Notes under the pieces: model-generated
Database searches by the model: none
What the model saw: the letters and a program-made list of their open reading frames with translations, nothing else
Told to the model about the DNA's origin: nothing
Assembly: GCF_035594125.1 (NCBI RefSeq)
Contig: NW_026973720.1
Span: 335,001-399,000, forward strand
Length of the DNA: 64,000 nt
Reading direction: 5' to 3'
DNA from: Scylla paramamosain
Lineage: Eukaryota > Arthropoda > Malacostraca > Decapoda > Portunidae
Translations under genes and position numbers: made by a program
Shown here: positions 48,568 through 64,000 of the stretch, piece by piece
How positions within the stretch are numbered: position 1 is the stretch's first letter
Layout of the letters: each line of letters begins with the position of its first letter

Positions 48568-49752
48568 TCATTTACTCCATTCATAAATTCTATCAATATC
48601 CCTCTGTAGTTCCTCACAATCCTCTTGGTTCTTTATTACTTTCATCAATTTTGCATCATCTGCAAACATATTAATGTAGCAATTTAAACCCACCGTCATA
48701 TCATTTATATAGACCTGAAACATTATAGGTGCCAACACAGACCCTTGTGGTACTCCGCTTGTTACTTCACACCAACTTGATTTATTATCTCTGATTACTG
48801 TACTCATTTCCCTACCTTGGAGATAATCCTTCATCCACTTAAGTATTTTTCCTTTTAGCCCTCCTCGATGTTCCAGTCTCCATATGAGTCTTTTATGTGG
48901 AACTGTATCAAAAGCTTTTTTCAGATCTAAATAGACAGCATCAACCCAACCATCTCTCTCTTGTAGTTTATCTATTACTCTTGTATAAAAGCTCAGTAAG
49001 TTTGTTATGCAAGATCTCTCTTTCCTGAAACCGAATTGTTTTTCTGTTATTATATTTTCTTGTTCAAGATATTGCACCCATCTGTTTTTAATGACTATTT
49101 CACAGAGTTTACTTACAATACTCGTGAGTGAGACTGGTCTGTAATTCAGTGGTTCCATTTTATTACCTCCTTTGTATAACAGTACTATATTTGCTCTCTT
49201 CCATTCCTTTGGTACTTTTCCTTCCTTTAAAGAACTGTTAATTATCTCCCATATTGGTTCTTCCAATTCCTCTCTACATTCTTTCAATATCCATCCATTT
49301 ACTTCGTCTGGCCCCATCGCCTTCCTAGTATCTAGCTCTTCCAGTAGTCTTTTAATTTCTTTTCTTTCCACTTGTATGTTTTCTATTCCTTTCTGTTGTT
49401 CCTCATCTCCCAGTGATGCAAAGGCAATTTCTCTTGTAAATACAGACTTAAAGCTTTTATTCAGTATCTCAGCCATCTCTTGTGTGGTTTCATAAATTTC
49501 TCCATTTTCCTTCAGCTTTGTAATAGTATCTCTATGCTTTATTTTTCCATTTACATATCTATAGAAAAGTTTGGGTTCTTCTTTACACTTTCCAATTACA
49601 TCTCTTTCAAAATTTCTTTCTTCTTCTCTTCTTATTTTAACATAATCATTTCTAGCTGTCCTGTATTCTTCTCTATTTATCTCATTCCATTGTTTCCTCA
49701 TTTTTTTTCCATGCCCTCTCCTTTTTCTTTTTTGCCTCTGCACACTTTGCAT
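48568..49752 (-). CDS. LINE C copy 5, reverse transcriptase ORF fragment
   Basis: A 394-codon open frame. It holds CKEEPKLFYRYVNGKIKHRD, KAMGPDEVNGWILKEC, PLNYRPVSLTSIVSKLCEIV, YLDLKKAFDTVPHKRLIWRL (motif A), [20 protein letters not shown] (motif B) and NMFADDAKLMKV (motif C, intact FADD). It therefore contains the full RT palm. The frame is interrupted upstream and downstream, and the element is 5'-truncated, so it is a fragment of ORF2 rather than a complete gene. This is the best template for the LINE C RT in the window. Confidence 0.85.
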   Translation of the reverse strand: MQSVQRQKRKRRGHGKKMRKQWNEINREEYRTARNDYVKIRREEERNFERDVIGKCKEEPKLFYRYVNGKIKHRDTITKLKENGEIYETTQEMAEILNKSFKSVFTREIAFASLGDEEQQKGIENIQVERKEIKRLLEELDTRKAMGPDEVNGWILKECREELEEPIWEIINSSLKEGKVPKEWKRANIVLLYKGGNKMEPLNYRPVSLTSIVSKLCEIVIKNRWVQYLEQENIITEKQFGFRKERSCITNLLSFYTRVIDKLQERDGWVDAVYLDLKKAFDTVPHKRLIWRLEHRGGLKGKILKWMKDYLQGREMSTVIRDNKSSWCEVTSGVPQGSVLAPIMFQVYINDMTVGLNCYINMFADDAKLMKVIKNQEDCEELQRDIDRIYEWSK

Positions 49753-50008
49753 TAAACCACACTTTCTTATTTTCTTTTACCTTATATCTTGGCACATATC
49801 TTTCAACACCTTCTCTAAACTTGCTTAAAAACACTTCATATTTTTTCTGCACCTTCATACCTCTTAATAAATTATTCCAATCAAGCTCTCCGTAGAATTT
49901 CTTTAACCCTGTAAAGTCTGCCTTAGCATAATTTTTTCTCTCATTTTTATATTCCTCATTGAATTTTGGCACTTCTTCTTTGATCTCTATCTCCATCTTC
50001 ACATGATC

Positions 50009-53689
<3,681 letters not shown>

Positions 53690-54139
53690 TGCTGACAGAA
53701 GTGGCTCAGATGAACAGGTCTGCTGCATTAACTGTATGTACGGCCTCTAGTGCTGACAGCAGTGGCCGAGGTGTACAAGTCTGTTGCATTAATTTGTATG
53801 GATGGCCTCTAGTGCTGACAGTAGTGGCTGAGGTGTACAAGTCTGTTGCATTAATTTGTATGGATGGCCTCTAGTGCTGACAGCAGTGGCCGAGGTGTAC
53901 AAGTCTGTTGCATTAATTGTATGGATGGCCTCTAGTGCTGACAGAAGTGGCTGAGATGAACAAGTCTGTTGCATTAATTGTATGGATGGCCTCTAGTGCT
54001 GACAGTAGTGGCTGAGGTGTACAAGTCTGTTGCATTAATTTGTATGGATGGCCTCTAGTGCTGACAGTAGTGGCTGAGATGAGCAGGTCTGTTGTATTAA
54101 TTGTATGGATGGCCTCTAGTGCTGACACAAGGGGGCTGA
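53690..54139 (+). repeat. Minisatellite with 61-62-bp units
   Basis: Seven full units and a partial one starting at 53690, 53751, 53813, 53875, 53936, 53997, 54059 and 54120. Each has TGCTGACAG(C/T)AGTGGC, GAGGTGTACAAGTCTGTTGC and ATTAAT(T)TGTATGGATGGCC. One-base length changes alternate between units. The array borders LINE B copy 7. Confidence 0.92.
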
Positions 54140-54165
54140 GGTGAACAGTGATTGGGGAGAGTCCA

Positions 54166-54950
54166 TGAAAGTCTCCAAGAATGGAGATCTCTGCAAAAGG
54201 GAAGAGGGTCAGAATGTGCTCCACTTTGGAAGTTAAGCAGTCAAAGAATTTTTTTATAGTCAGAGGAGTTAGGTGAGAGATATACAGCACAGATAAATTT
54301 AGTTTGAGAGTGACTCTGTATTCGTAGCCAGATGGTGGAAAACTCGGAAGATTCAAGAGCGTGGGCACAAAAGCATGTTAAGTCATTGCACACATAAAGG
54401 CAACATCCAGCTTTGGATCGAAAATGAGGATAGAGAAAGTAGGAGGGAACAGAAAAGGGGCTACTGTCAGTTGTCTCAGACACCTGATTTTCAGGGAGGA
54501 AAAGAAGATGAGGTTTAGAAGAGGAGAGGTGGTGTTCTACAGATTGAAAATTAGATCTTAGACTGCGAATGTTGCAGAAGTTAATGAAGAGAACGTTGAG
54601 GGGGGTGTCAAGACACTTAAGGTCGTTAACAGAAAGGCAGTCCGACCTAGGCACATTTATGGTCCCCTCCCCAGACGGGGACTCGGAGGCTGGTGTAGGA
54701 GTCGCCATGATGATTTTGAAATTTTTGAGTGAAGGGTGTGTGTGTTTTTAGGTGCTTGTAGTTTTGTGTGGAGGAAGAGAGTTGTCTTTAGAGGGCAGGC
54801 TGTGACTGCCTCCTTGTGTTGTGAGACACAAAGGGAAACGTTCAGTGAGGTCACAGCTGGGTTTAATGATAAGTTCACAGCACACCCTGAATAGTGCTTT
54901 AGACCTCACTGGGAGTAATTATCGTTTTGGCAGGTGTCTACTGCCTCCTC
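54166..54950 (-). mobile_element. LINE B copy 7, 5' part only
   Basis: Contains the family 5' end (at 54950) and the endonuclease start on the minus strand: [67 protein letters not shown]. Stops at the ISILGDF motif, where the minisatellite begins. The retained 5' end with a lost 3' end is the opposite of normal 5' truncation, so it was cut secondarily. Confidence 0.87.
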
Positions 54951-55073
54951 CTATAACTAATATCAAGGTTTGTCACACTGTTTTCTTATGTAATACCAGT
55001 AACCAATTGCAGTCACATGAAAATCAATAAAATACATGGTTGGGTAAACATGTAATGCAATAATACTATATAC

Positions 55074-55210
55074 CTGGGAATCTGAAGCAGTAGCTGAGGA
55101 TCACTCCATTCAAATCACAAACAAGTTGGATTTTCAGAGGGAGTGATAGCTTTTCCAGTTAAAGTAGAGGGCCTCGTCCACTCTTCGGGCCTTGATGGCA
55201 ATGTGGGTGC
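55074..55210 (-). pseudogene. HARBI1-like nuclease, exon with GTHI motif, frameshifted
   Basis: Acceptor TTGTGTGCACAG, donor TTCCCAG|GTATATAG. It encodes [25 protein letters not shown], then after a one-base shift [20 protein letters not shown]. In HARBI1 and PIF/Harbinger transposases the DG of IGxIDGTHI and the later D after RFPGSxHD are catalytic; the order of motifs here is exactly that. The leading GC completes the Gly codon split at the end of exon 55587-55750. The frameshift (CACTCCCTCTGAAAATCC) makes this copy non-functional as it stands. Confidence 0.8.
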
Positions 55211-55270
55211 CTGTGCACACAAAAGAATGTATTGGATGATCATGATACACAGTAGCTACATATATCTACC

Positions 55271-55416
<146 letters not shown>

Positions 55417-55586
55417 CATCCCTGCACTGGATATGCACACAATATACATAAGATATGAAAACTTTTTAATGCTTAACAAGAACTTGAGGCTGTGAGATAC
55501 CTTTCACTCAAAGTAAACACCGATGAAGTGATAGATTATAACAATAGCAATAAATTTTAAACAAAATATATTATTGTTAATCTTAC

Positions 55587-55750
55587 CATCAATGGTCCCA
55601 ATAACTCTTAAGAAATTTTTGATCCTGAAGAACTGCTGTGCAGTTCTCCTTTGATCAAGGTGTGTTGAAGGCATCTTGATTTCCTGCACCGACTTATCAC
55701 TCAACACAATGCACACACACTCGAAGACCCTGCTGACACTTGCGTAAGTC
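55587..55750 (-). CDS. HARBI1-like nuclease, exon with first catalytic Asp
   Basis: A 164-bp exon, acceptor CTGCTTTCAG, donor ATTGATG|GTAAGA. It encodes TYASVSRVFECVCIVLSDKS, then KMPSTHLDQRRTAQQFFRIK and FLRVIGTIDG. The pattern VSRxxxxV, P(S)TxxxxxxxxxxFFxxxxFxxVIGxIDG is that of HARBI1, a nuclease domesticated from PIF/Harbinger transposons. The segment that should precede it (the F(Y/F)ATGSFQ stretch) was not found, and phase does not match exon 56666-56860, so an exon is missing or unseen. Confidence 0.75.
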
Positions 55751-55819
55751 CTGAAAGCAGATTATAAGCCATTAGTTTTCATTTTATTTATTTTAAATAA
55801 GATACATCTTTCTGCTGTA

Positions 55820-55865
<46 letters not shown>

Positions 55866-56665
55866 GCAACATAAATTCAATGATCCCTCTATATGTAGTG
55901 CACCGTTCAAGTACACCCAGGTGTACTTGATGGCACGTTTGGTAAGGTTAGCATCATCCCTCATCCCTCCTTATTAATTATACATTCACATATTTTGACA
56001 CTAGGAACTAATCTTGACATATTCCTAACACTGGATTACAACTTTATAAACCGTGGCATGCAGTAGATTGACTTTTATGCCTTTTACCCTTGAAAGTCAG
56101 CCACACTTAAATATTATTCACCATACTGAACATCAGTTTATTCACCTACAAAAGTTATTAATGGGATATTGTGCAATTTGTAAAAAAAAAATAAAAAAAT
56201 AGTAGTAATTGTTTAGAGTCCCCTCTTGTCCTTATTACACGTCTATCCTCTTCCATTCTTTTGCATATACCTCTTGATAAACCTGAAAATATAGTATAAG
56301 GTTGGGGGAGATGTGTCCCCATCCTTTAGGGGTGTTCCAGAAGTTATACTAACTTATATTAGTGTCCTTAAGGGTGGGTCTAGCCCCCGTGGTTACGTTA
56401 GATTAGGTAATGTTTCATATAAAAGTGTACGGTGACTAACCTAACCACTGTTAACCTCTGGGTGGCCTTCGCCCATCCCCTGAACCCCCTGAAGAACAGG
56501 GTCACTTCTTCCTTGCCTTAAAGTTATGTTTTGTGTACCTAAAGGTATATGCGAAGAATGTAAGAGAATAGACCAGTAATGAGGTCAGGGAAAGGGCTCC
56601 CTGACAATTTCCACAACAGCCAGCCCCTGTGCTGAATGAAGCATGCAACACCAGTATCATCTTAC
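55751..56665. other. Intron of the HARBI1-like locus
   Basis: Contains poly-A of about 43 bp (55820-55862) and a perfect 22-base hairpin CAAGTACACC/GGTGTACTTG at 55908-55929. I looked for the missing HARBI1 segment on the minus strand and did not find it. Confidence 0.5.
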
Positions 56666-56860
56666 CTGCAGTGTCTCCAATGACGTTTTGGAAGGACCCA
56701 CTGGCAACTGCCTAGGGAAGTGGTATTTGAGCATCAGCTCATCATCACTCAATGCCAAGGAATCAAGGCGATTCCAAAAGCGCCTTTCTCGCCTCAAGGC
56801 ACGAACGTGGAAGTATGCAAAGAAAATATCCAATATATGCAGGAGAAGCGACGAAAACAA
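56666..56860 (-). CDS. HARBI1-like nuclease, first coding exon
   Basis: 65 codons from ATG at 56860, donor ACTGCAG|GTAAGATG. It encodes ALRRERRFWNRLDSLALSDD and ELMLKYHFPRQ. Many HARBI1/PIF transposases begin with an Arg-rich RRRxFRxRxxPLxxxxDxEx(R/L)xRYRFxR segment, which this matches. The start is in a GC-richer stretch (56880-57130) that could be a promoter. Together with the exons at 55587-55750 and 55074-55210 it defines a minus-strand locus whose last exons would lie below 55.0 kb, where LINE B copy 7 and a minisatellite are found instead. Confidence 0.7.
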
Positions 56861-57090
56861 TACTTAATCACAATACAAACTTATTGCTGCGAGGCGGAAT
56901 GGGGAGCGCGCACGTGTGGGGCAAATCAGCCTCTTCCTTTTCATGCTTCGTTTTCAGTGTTCCATGCAAGATTTCACTTTATGCATCACAAAACCATACT
57001 TTCTTGGTGATAAAGCTTGTAAATAATAATAAAAAGAAAAGTTATTTTGTGCACATAAATATTTAAATAAGAGTTTTCGGGCGAGTTAAC

Positions 57091-57116
57091 TTACACCACC
57101 TCAGGAGGTGGTGTAA
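57091..57116. repeat. Perfect 12-bp stem hairpin
   Basis: TTACACCACCTC and GAGGTGGTGTAA flank two bases. It lies between the HARBI1-like first exon and the ORF at 57130. Function unknown. Confidence 0.8.
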
Positions 57117-57129
57117 CTACCTTGCTACC

Positions 57130-57429
57130 ATGGCAACACCAACCTCTTATGCGTTCGTGGATACCATTTGGCTGCCGGAGGTTGATAATAACCGTTTCGT
57201 GGATCTGGCCCCAGATGACTGGGAAGATCACTGCTGGGAGCAAACTTGGAAAGATGACCTTGGGCGAGTCCGGGCATTGAGAAGGGCTGGGTGGGGAGTG
57301 GTGGTGGCGATGAGGCTTGACCTCGAGTACTCGGATGGGAGAGGTGGGGGTGGCTCGGAGAAGGAACCAAGGGATACCCACAATTCAGGAAGAAGCATGA
57401 ACGGCAACCAGCAAAGAGGAGCGGCGTGA
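57130..57429 (+). CDS. Unrecognised 99-codon ORF
   Basis: Begins CTACCATGGCA, a fair Kozak context, and encodes MATPTSYAFVDTIWLPEVDN, an acidic/Trp-rich stretch (APDDWEDHCWEQTWKDDLGR) and a Gly/Arg-rich tail ending at TGA. GC content is above that of the flanks. No family recognised, and the opposite strand is also open, so coding is uncertain. It could be a first exon of a divergently transcribed gene. Confidence 0.25.
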   Translation: MATPTSYAFVDTIWLPEVDNNRFVDLAPDDWEDHCWEQTWKDDLGRVRALRRAGWGVVVAMRLDLEYSDGRGGGGSEKEPRDTHNSGRSMNGNQQRGAA

Positions 57430-58588
57430 TGAGTAGGAATAGGCGGCGACAGGTGTGATGGCAGACAGGTGTGACTACGGGGATGAGTCAGGAGCGGAGA
57501 AGAGGCAGAAGCGGCAGGGAAGATAGCACGTGGAGAGTGTGGTAACCCACGATTTGAGCGTGGTAGGAAATGACAACGTCTCGCAACTTGCCTGCGATGG
57601 GATTATGATACTCTTGTCTCAGCATGTACTGGATTTTGAGAAAGTCGAGAGTTCGTGTCTTCGATCGCACAACACCGTTGCTACCACTGTTTCCGTAAAT
57701 TTTGGCCACTTGTTGTCACCAGTGTTCCAGATGATGTTGACCACACTGTTTTGATGATGTACTTCTTACCGCTCCGTTGAAATGATGAATGTCTCTGTTG
57801 ATGATGCTTGGTGTGGTGGTGGCTGCTCTGGAGGACCGCGTAGTAGCTTGATATTGTTGGTAGCGTGGAGGTCGTGGGTAGTGGTTTGATATTGTTGATT
57901 TGTGCGAGCAAAGGACATTCTATAAAAGTTCTAGATTTAATAATGGATAGAATGTACACACATGATATCGAGACACAATTGATTACAGACGTGACGATAC
58001 CGATGTGCTCCTCTCTGAACTGATATGAACTGGACTGAATGTGAACTGATCAAGTCTGACTCTCTCTGAAGACTCTCGGAAGACTGACTCTTCGAAGACT
58101 GACGATCTAGCTACGCGTACATGAAGAATGTACATGGGATGAAGAAATGGCCAATGAGATGCTTGGAAATGGGATGAAGGAACCAATGACGGCAGTCGTT
58201 ATTTTGACTAATGACCAGGGAGGACGACAGGAACAGGCGATGCAGGTGCTTTCTCTAAGGACTGGCAGAAATGTAGGGAAGGAAGATGTGGTATTATTCC
58301 CTTGAGAGGGAGAGAGGGAGAAGAAAGGTTAAAAATAAATCATTCTGGTTGGCCATGTGGGCAAACGTGGAATGAAATATATAAATGACGAATATATATC
58401 AAAATAATTGTTTTGATAGTGTGTGTGTGTGTGTGAGTGTGTGTGTGTGTGTGTGTGTGAGCACGGAAATCATCTACAGTTCTTTCTTTTCTTCACTTTA
58501 TTTTTTGTAAAGTTTCACTTTCACATAAGGCATATTCAGGCTAAGACAAATAATTATATTTAGTACAATACAAAAAAATGAAAAACAA

Positions 58589-58623
<35 letters not shown>

Positions 58624-58763
58624 AGGATAAAAAAATAATAAAGGACACAATAAAAAAAGGAGAAAAAACAAAGAACCGACATATATATAATGGTAGGTCA
58701 CATTGTTTACAAAAAAAAAAAAAAAAACATAATAAAAAGCAGTAAAGACAATGTATGGAGCAA
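57430..58763. other. Unique sequence with short repeats
   Basis: No gene recognised. Contains an interrupted (GT)n at about 58420-58460 and (TAAA)n at 58587-58624 shortly before LINE B copy 4. Confidence 0.5.
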
Positions 58764-60240
58764 CCTTTCCTTCTTGCTGGAAGTTTGCCTACATTCAACC
58801 TGTTCCTAAAAAGGGTGACCGTTCTAATCCCTCAAACTACCGTCCTATTGCTTTAATTTCCTGCCTATCTAAAGTTTTTTTTTTAACTATCCTCTACAGG
58901 AAGATTCTTAAACATCTATCACTTCACAACCTTCTATCTGATCGCCAGTATGGGTTCCATCAAGGCCGCTCTACTGGTGATCTTCTGGCTTTCCTTACTG
59001 AGTCTTGGTCATCCTCTTTTAGAGATTTTGGTGAAACTTTTGCTGTTGCCTTGGACATATCAAAAGCTTTTGATAGAGTCTGGCACAAAGCTTTGATTTC
59101 CAAACTACCTTCCTACGGTTTCTATCCTTTTCTCTGTAACTTCATCTTAAGTTTCCTTTCTGACCGTTCTATTGCTGCTGTGGTAGACGGTCACTGTTCT
59201 CCTAAATCTATTAACAGTGGTGTTCCTCAGGGTTCTGTCCTGTCACCCACTCTCTTCTTATTATTCAGTAATGATCTTGTAAACCAAACTTCTTGTCCTA
59301 TCCAGTCCTACGCTGATGATACCACCCTGCACTTTTCCACGTCTTTTCATAGACGTCCAACCCTTCAGGAGGTAAACATTTCACGCAGGGAAACCACAGA
59401 ACGCTTGACTTCTGATCTTTCTAATATTTCTGATTGGGGCAGAGCAAACTTGGTATTGTTCAATGCCTCAAAAACTCAATTCCTCCATCTATCAACTCGA
59501 CACAACCTTCCAGACAACTATCCCCTCTTCTTCAATGACACTCAACTGTCCCCGTCTTCTACACTGAACATCCTCGGTCTGTCCTTTACTTATAATCTGA
59601 ACTGGAAACTTCACATCTCATCTCTAGCTAAAACAGCTTCTATGAAGTTAGGTGTTCTGAAACGTCTCCGCCAGTTTTTCTCACCCCCCCCCCCGCTGCT
59701 AACTCTGTACAAGGGCCTTATCCGTCCATGTATGGAGTATGCTTCACATGTCTGGGGGGCTTCCACTCATACCGCTCTTCTAGACAGGGTAGAATCAACA
59801 GCTTTTCGTCTCATCAACTCATTTCCTCTAACTGACTGTCTTCAGCCTCTCTCTCACCACCGCAATGTTGCATCTTTAGGTGTCTTCTATCGCTATTTTC
59901 ATGCTAACTGTTCTTCTGATCTTGCTAACTGCATGCCTCCCCTCCTCCCGCGGCCTCGCTGCACAAGACTTTCTTCTTTCTCTCACCCCTATTCTGTCCA
60001 CCTCTCCAATGCAAGAGTTAACCAGTATTTTCAATCATTCATCCCTTTCTCTGGTAAACTCTGGAACTCCCTGCCTGCTTCTGTATTTCCACCTTCCTAT
60101 GACTTAGATTCCTTCAAGAGGGAGGTTTCAAGACATCCTTCATTTTTTTGCTACCGGTTTGGAGCTTTTTCTGGGACTGGCATATCAGTGGGTTTTTTTT
60201 TTTTTTTTTTTGCCCTTGGCCAGGGTCTCCTACATAAAAA

Positions 60241-60247
<7 letters not shown>
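58751..60247 (+). CDS. LINE B copy 4, reverse transcriptase ORF (N-terminus missing)
   Basis: 498 codons without a stop; the ATG belongs to flanking sequence. Motifs: [60 protein letters not shown] (A), [20 protein letters not shown] (B), [12 protein letters not shown] (C, intact), then [40 protein letters not shown] and [19 protein letters not shown]-run replaces part of the usual SKVFESILNRK segment. The polymerase half is complete but the endonuclease is absent, so it cannot act alone. Confidence 0.9.
58764..60240 (+). mobile_element. LINE B copy 4, 5'-truncated, young
   Basis: Starts inside RT (TTTCCTTCTTGCTGGAAG) and runs to the family 3' tail with (AAAT)n at 60240. Carries a single open frame across the whole copy, so it is the least mutated LINE B here. 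Confidence 0.93.
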
Positions 60248-61702
<1,455 letters not shown>

Positions 61703-61839
61703 GGTGTAACGCGAGTTTCTGTAAATACTGAAAGAGGTGAAAGAACGTGTAATTCTAAGTAGAAAATGTTCTATACACATATGTATTTTAAGGCTTTGCT
61801 TACCCGTCAGAGATGAAATTGTATGGGACTCACAGACAA

Positions 61840-62389
61840 GCGCGCGGTGCAACAACGACGTAACCGTGAAATTTGAGATTTCGTGTTTTTGCCTGCTCCG
61901 TGTGGTAGAAGGGTGTAAAAGTCTCGTGGTGATGTCGGCCAAGTCATATTCGACCATCTAAGCACCTGTACTAAGGCTCAAAGTCGAGCGTAGTGCGGAG
62001 AAATAACGTGCCGGTAATGAGTAAGTTTTATTTTTTACGCTCGGAAAAAAATTCACAAAAAAATTTATTTATGTATTAATCTTCATGAAACTTTCACCTA
62101 ATACTATGTGTAATAGGCTCTAACACATTATTAACAAATGAAAACAATATCGGGAAAAAAAATTATTACCTACGGTATACGCGTTAATTAACGCGTAAGT
62201 CATCCACCCAAAATCGTCACCTATCACTTCGAAACCTACATCCCCAAACAGAACTACCCAAGACCTTTCAAATGATGTATAATACTTACTTATTTAAGGG
62301 TATCCTATTGTGCGCAATCAGTGTTTAACTTTGAGCGCGTTTTTCTCGAAACTTCCATTTCTCGGTTATGTCGTTGTTGCACCGCGCGC
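61840..62389. mobile_element. Possible foldback/MITE with 50-bp inverted ends
   Basis: GCGCGCGGTGCAACAACGAC at 61840 is repeated inverted at 62389, and similarity continues inward (TAACCG, GAAAT, TTTCG) for about 50 bp. Length 550 bp, no ORF of note. A perfect 20-base palindrome, TACGCGTTAATTAACGCGTA, lies at 62178-62197. Target duplications could not be identified. Confidence 0.55.
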
Positions 62390-62407
62390 CTGAGATGTAT
62401 TATGCGT

Positions 62408-62505
62408 GTAGCTATGAGGTGACGGACACACGGTTGCATTGTCGCAGCCTCGGAGGTGCCACTTGCTCAAATTACTAATGGTTTATTTTTATTTATTTAT
62501 TTATT

Positions 62506-62544
<39 letters not shown>

Positions 62545-62822
62545 TTTTTTTTTTTGCAGGCTGTGGATTATTGCAATATCTTGTAACAAGAAAAAAACGG
62601 TATTTACGAAAAAGCATTACACGGCACCATTATTGAGGTGATTAAATTACTCCTCTAAAATGATACGTGGCATCATTTAAAGCGAGGGAGGACGGGGGAG
62701 CGAGTCCAAGCGACCTTGAAAACAGCTGTGTGATGATGCCAAGTAACATTTTACAGGAGTACTTTTAATCACCGCTGTGAGGCTGCTACAATGCAACCGT
62801 CTGTCCGTCACCTCATAGCTAC
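62408..62822. mobile_element. Palindromic element with interrupted left arm
   Basis: GTAGCTATGAGGTGACGGAC.. at 62408-62451 is repeated inverted at 62779-62822 (44 bp, two mismatches). A second arm pair, 62637-62676 and 62733-62773, extends the same palindrome. The left arm is split by 185 bp (62452-62636) that hold (ATTT)n, (ATT)n and a T run, whereas the right arm has only five bases there. Confidence 0.6.
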
Positions 62823-63919
62823 ATGCAGGTGACCACCGCCTTCGAGTACCAAGCCGATCCTCCCAATTTACCTTGGCATTGTATTGGACTACACTAATTT
62901 CTCGTGGTGAGTCTTCCACGTTATATAAGTTCAGTTCCTGGATCGTATGACCTATCTGAGTATCACTGGGTCATCTTAACCTTGTGCTGAGACAATATAT
63001 TATATATTTATATAACACTCGCGAACTCATTCTCTCGGAGCGTAAGATGAATGAAGTCCCTCTCTGTCTCTCTCGAGGATGCTTCTCCGGCAGTCAGGTG
63101 AAGTATCCACGTTACAAGCGTACGCCTCGTTAAACCACAGCGTCCTGCACTACACTCTGAAAGCAGACAAACCCAAATTGTCTCCACTGGCCCGGACAAG
63201 GACACAAACTCAACCAAATAAACTACGTAAATTTGTGAAGTGCTGGAGAGGCGGTAGGAGCACATGAGTTACAAGAAGAAAATGTCGAGTAGCGTCAAGA
63301 AGTTTTGTTGAAAAAGGCTTTTGTACATAACGAGGCTAACTTGTCCAAACACTGGCTATGGAGGGCACTCATGTCAGAGTACAAGACGTAGTTGTAATGA
63401 ATGCGAGAAATAAGGGAATCTCTCTCCTGCTTTTTATCATTATCATAGCTCTCATCGTTATTGTTGTTTTCATTATTTTTTTGTTGCTACTATCATCACC
63501 ACTACTAAACTACTCATCTTTAACGTTCACTATTATTATCATTCCTATCATTATTACTTGTTTCGTTCTTACCATTTTTTTACTTTTCTCTCTTCTTATT
63601 CAATATTCTTCTCTCCCTGCCTTGACTTATCCATTCTTCTTTTTATTTCTTACAGTCTGCCTTTCCTATTTTTTTTCCTTTTCCTCACATTATTTTTTAG
63701 TCATCTTTCTCCTTCCCTGTTATTCTATTTTTTCCCTCTTTTCCCTTCCTCTCTCTCTTCTCGTCATTCTCCCCCAACCTCTTTTACTTTAAATTACCCT
63801 AGAATTCAGGTAGCTCGACTATTTTTTCTTTTCAACTCCCAGTCCATGTTGCAACCGCCAAGATGATGAAATAAATTGTCGTCCGTTTTTCGTTTCACGT
63901 GGCTGCTTTTTCTTAATCT

Positions 63920-63952
<33 letters not shown>

Positions 63953-64000
63953 GAAAGTAATTGTTAGTCTTTCCCTAAAAATGGAAGAGAGAGAGAGAGA
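62823..64000. other. Unique sequence, no gene recognised
   Basis: Contains T/C-rich sequence from 63420 to 63800, (GT)n at 63924-63952 and the beginning of (GA)n at 63987. No exon or element recognised on either strand. Confidence 0.5.

Larger units (their letters stand above)
47792..50008 (-). mobile_element. LINE C copy 5, 5'-truncated, best preserved
   Basis: Minus strand. 3' end has two units of TATTTACCTAGTTG next to (GT)n. Open frames at 49682-50002, 48568-49752 and 47845-48531 together cover nearly all of ORF2 after the endonuclease. The 5' end falls inside the endonuclease (SDHVKMEIEI) and abuts another (GT)n at 50010-50040. Only a few frameshifts separate the frames, so this is a relatively young copy. 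Confidence 0.9.

Noticed and set aside
53690..54139. CRISPR-like direct repeats
   Set aside because: Units are contiguous with no variable spacers, and the context is eukaryotic; it is a minisatellite.

Overview
The window looks like nuclear DNA of an arthropod, most probably a decapod crustacean such as a crab or shrimp (inference). Reasons: intron-containing genes, very dense long dinucleotide and trinucleotide microsatellites, no bacterial gene layout, and at least four families of non-LTR retrotransposons (LINEs) at all stages of decay. I saw no tRNA, rRNA, CRISPR array or bacterial operon by eye.

Host genes are sparse and lie on the minus strand. From about 37.5 kb down to position 1 runs the 3' part of a fibrocystin-L-like (PKHD1L1-like) gene. 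I can place IPT/TIG exons (37376-37469, 36281-36414, 35571-35788), the conserved C-terminal block (18601-18750, 18331-18479, 17801-17998, 16908-17068, 16398-16650) and a faster-evolving terminal part (11326-11389, 7835-7960, 1142-1251, 448-549, 1-224) with duplicated and partly dead exon copies. A first exon of an MRM2-like mitochondrial rRNA 2'-O-methyltransferase (26387-26559) sits alone inside its 16.8-kb intron. A HARBI1-like nuclease gene or fossil lies at 55.1-56.9 kb.

Most of the rest is LINE sequence, named A-D here. A (1365-5788, plus) has a zinc-finger ORF1 and a broken endonuclease/RT ORF2. B (Jockey/CR1-like, SYADD box) has copies on both strands at 8.0-11.3, 20.7-24.0, 31.9-32.7, 37.9-40.3, 54.2-54.9, 58.8-60.2 and 61.1-61.6 kb. 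C (CR1-like, FADD box) has copies at 12.7-16.2, 19.0-25.3 (split by B), 29.2-34.5 (split by B), 45.8-47.7, 47.8-50.0 and 50.4-52.1 kb. D (40.5-45.3 kb, plus) is a single intact 1058-codon ORF of the restriction-like-endonuclease type.

The most interesting pattern is that three LINE families are each bracketed on both sides, in the same orientation, by one microsatellite type: A by (GA)n, C by (CA)n and D by (TAG/GTA)n. This suggests that different LINEs in this genome specialise on different simple repeats. D is the best candidate for an active, little-described microsatellite-targeting element. DNA-transposon remnants (a mariner-like element at 34.6-35.4 kb, foldback structures at 61.8-62.8 kb) and several minisatellites fill the remainder.
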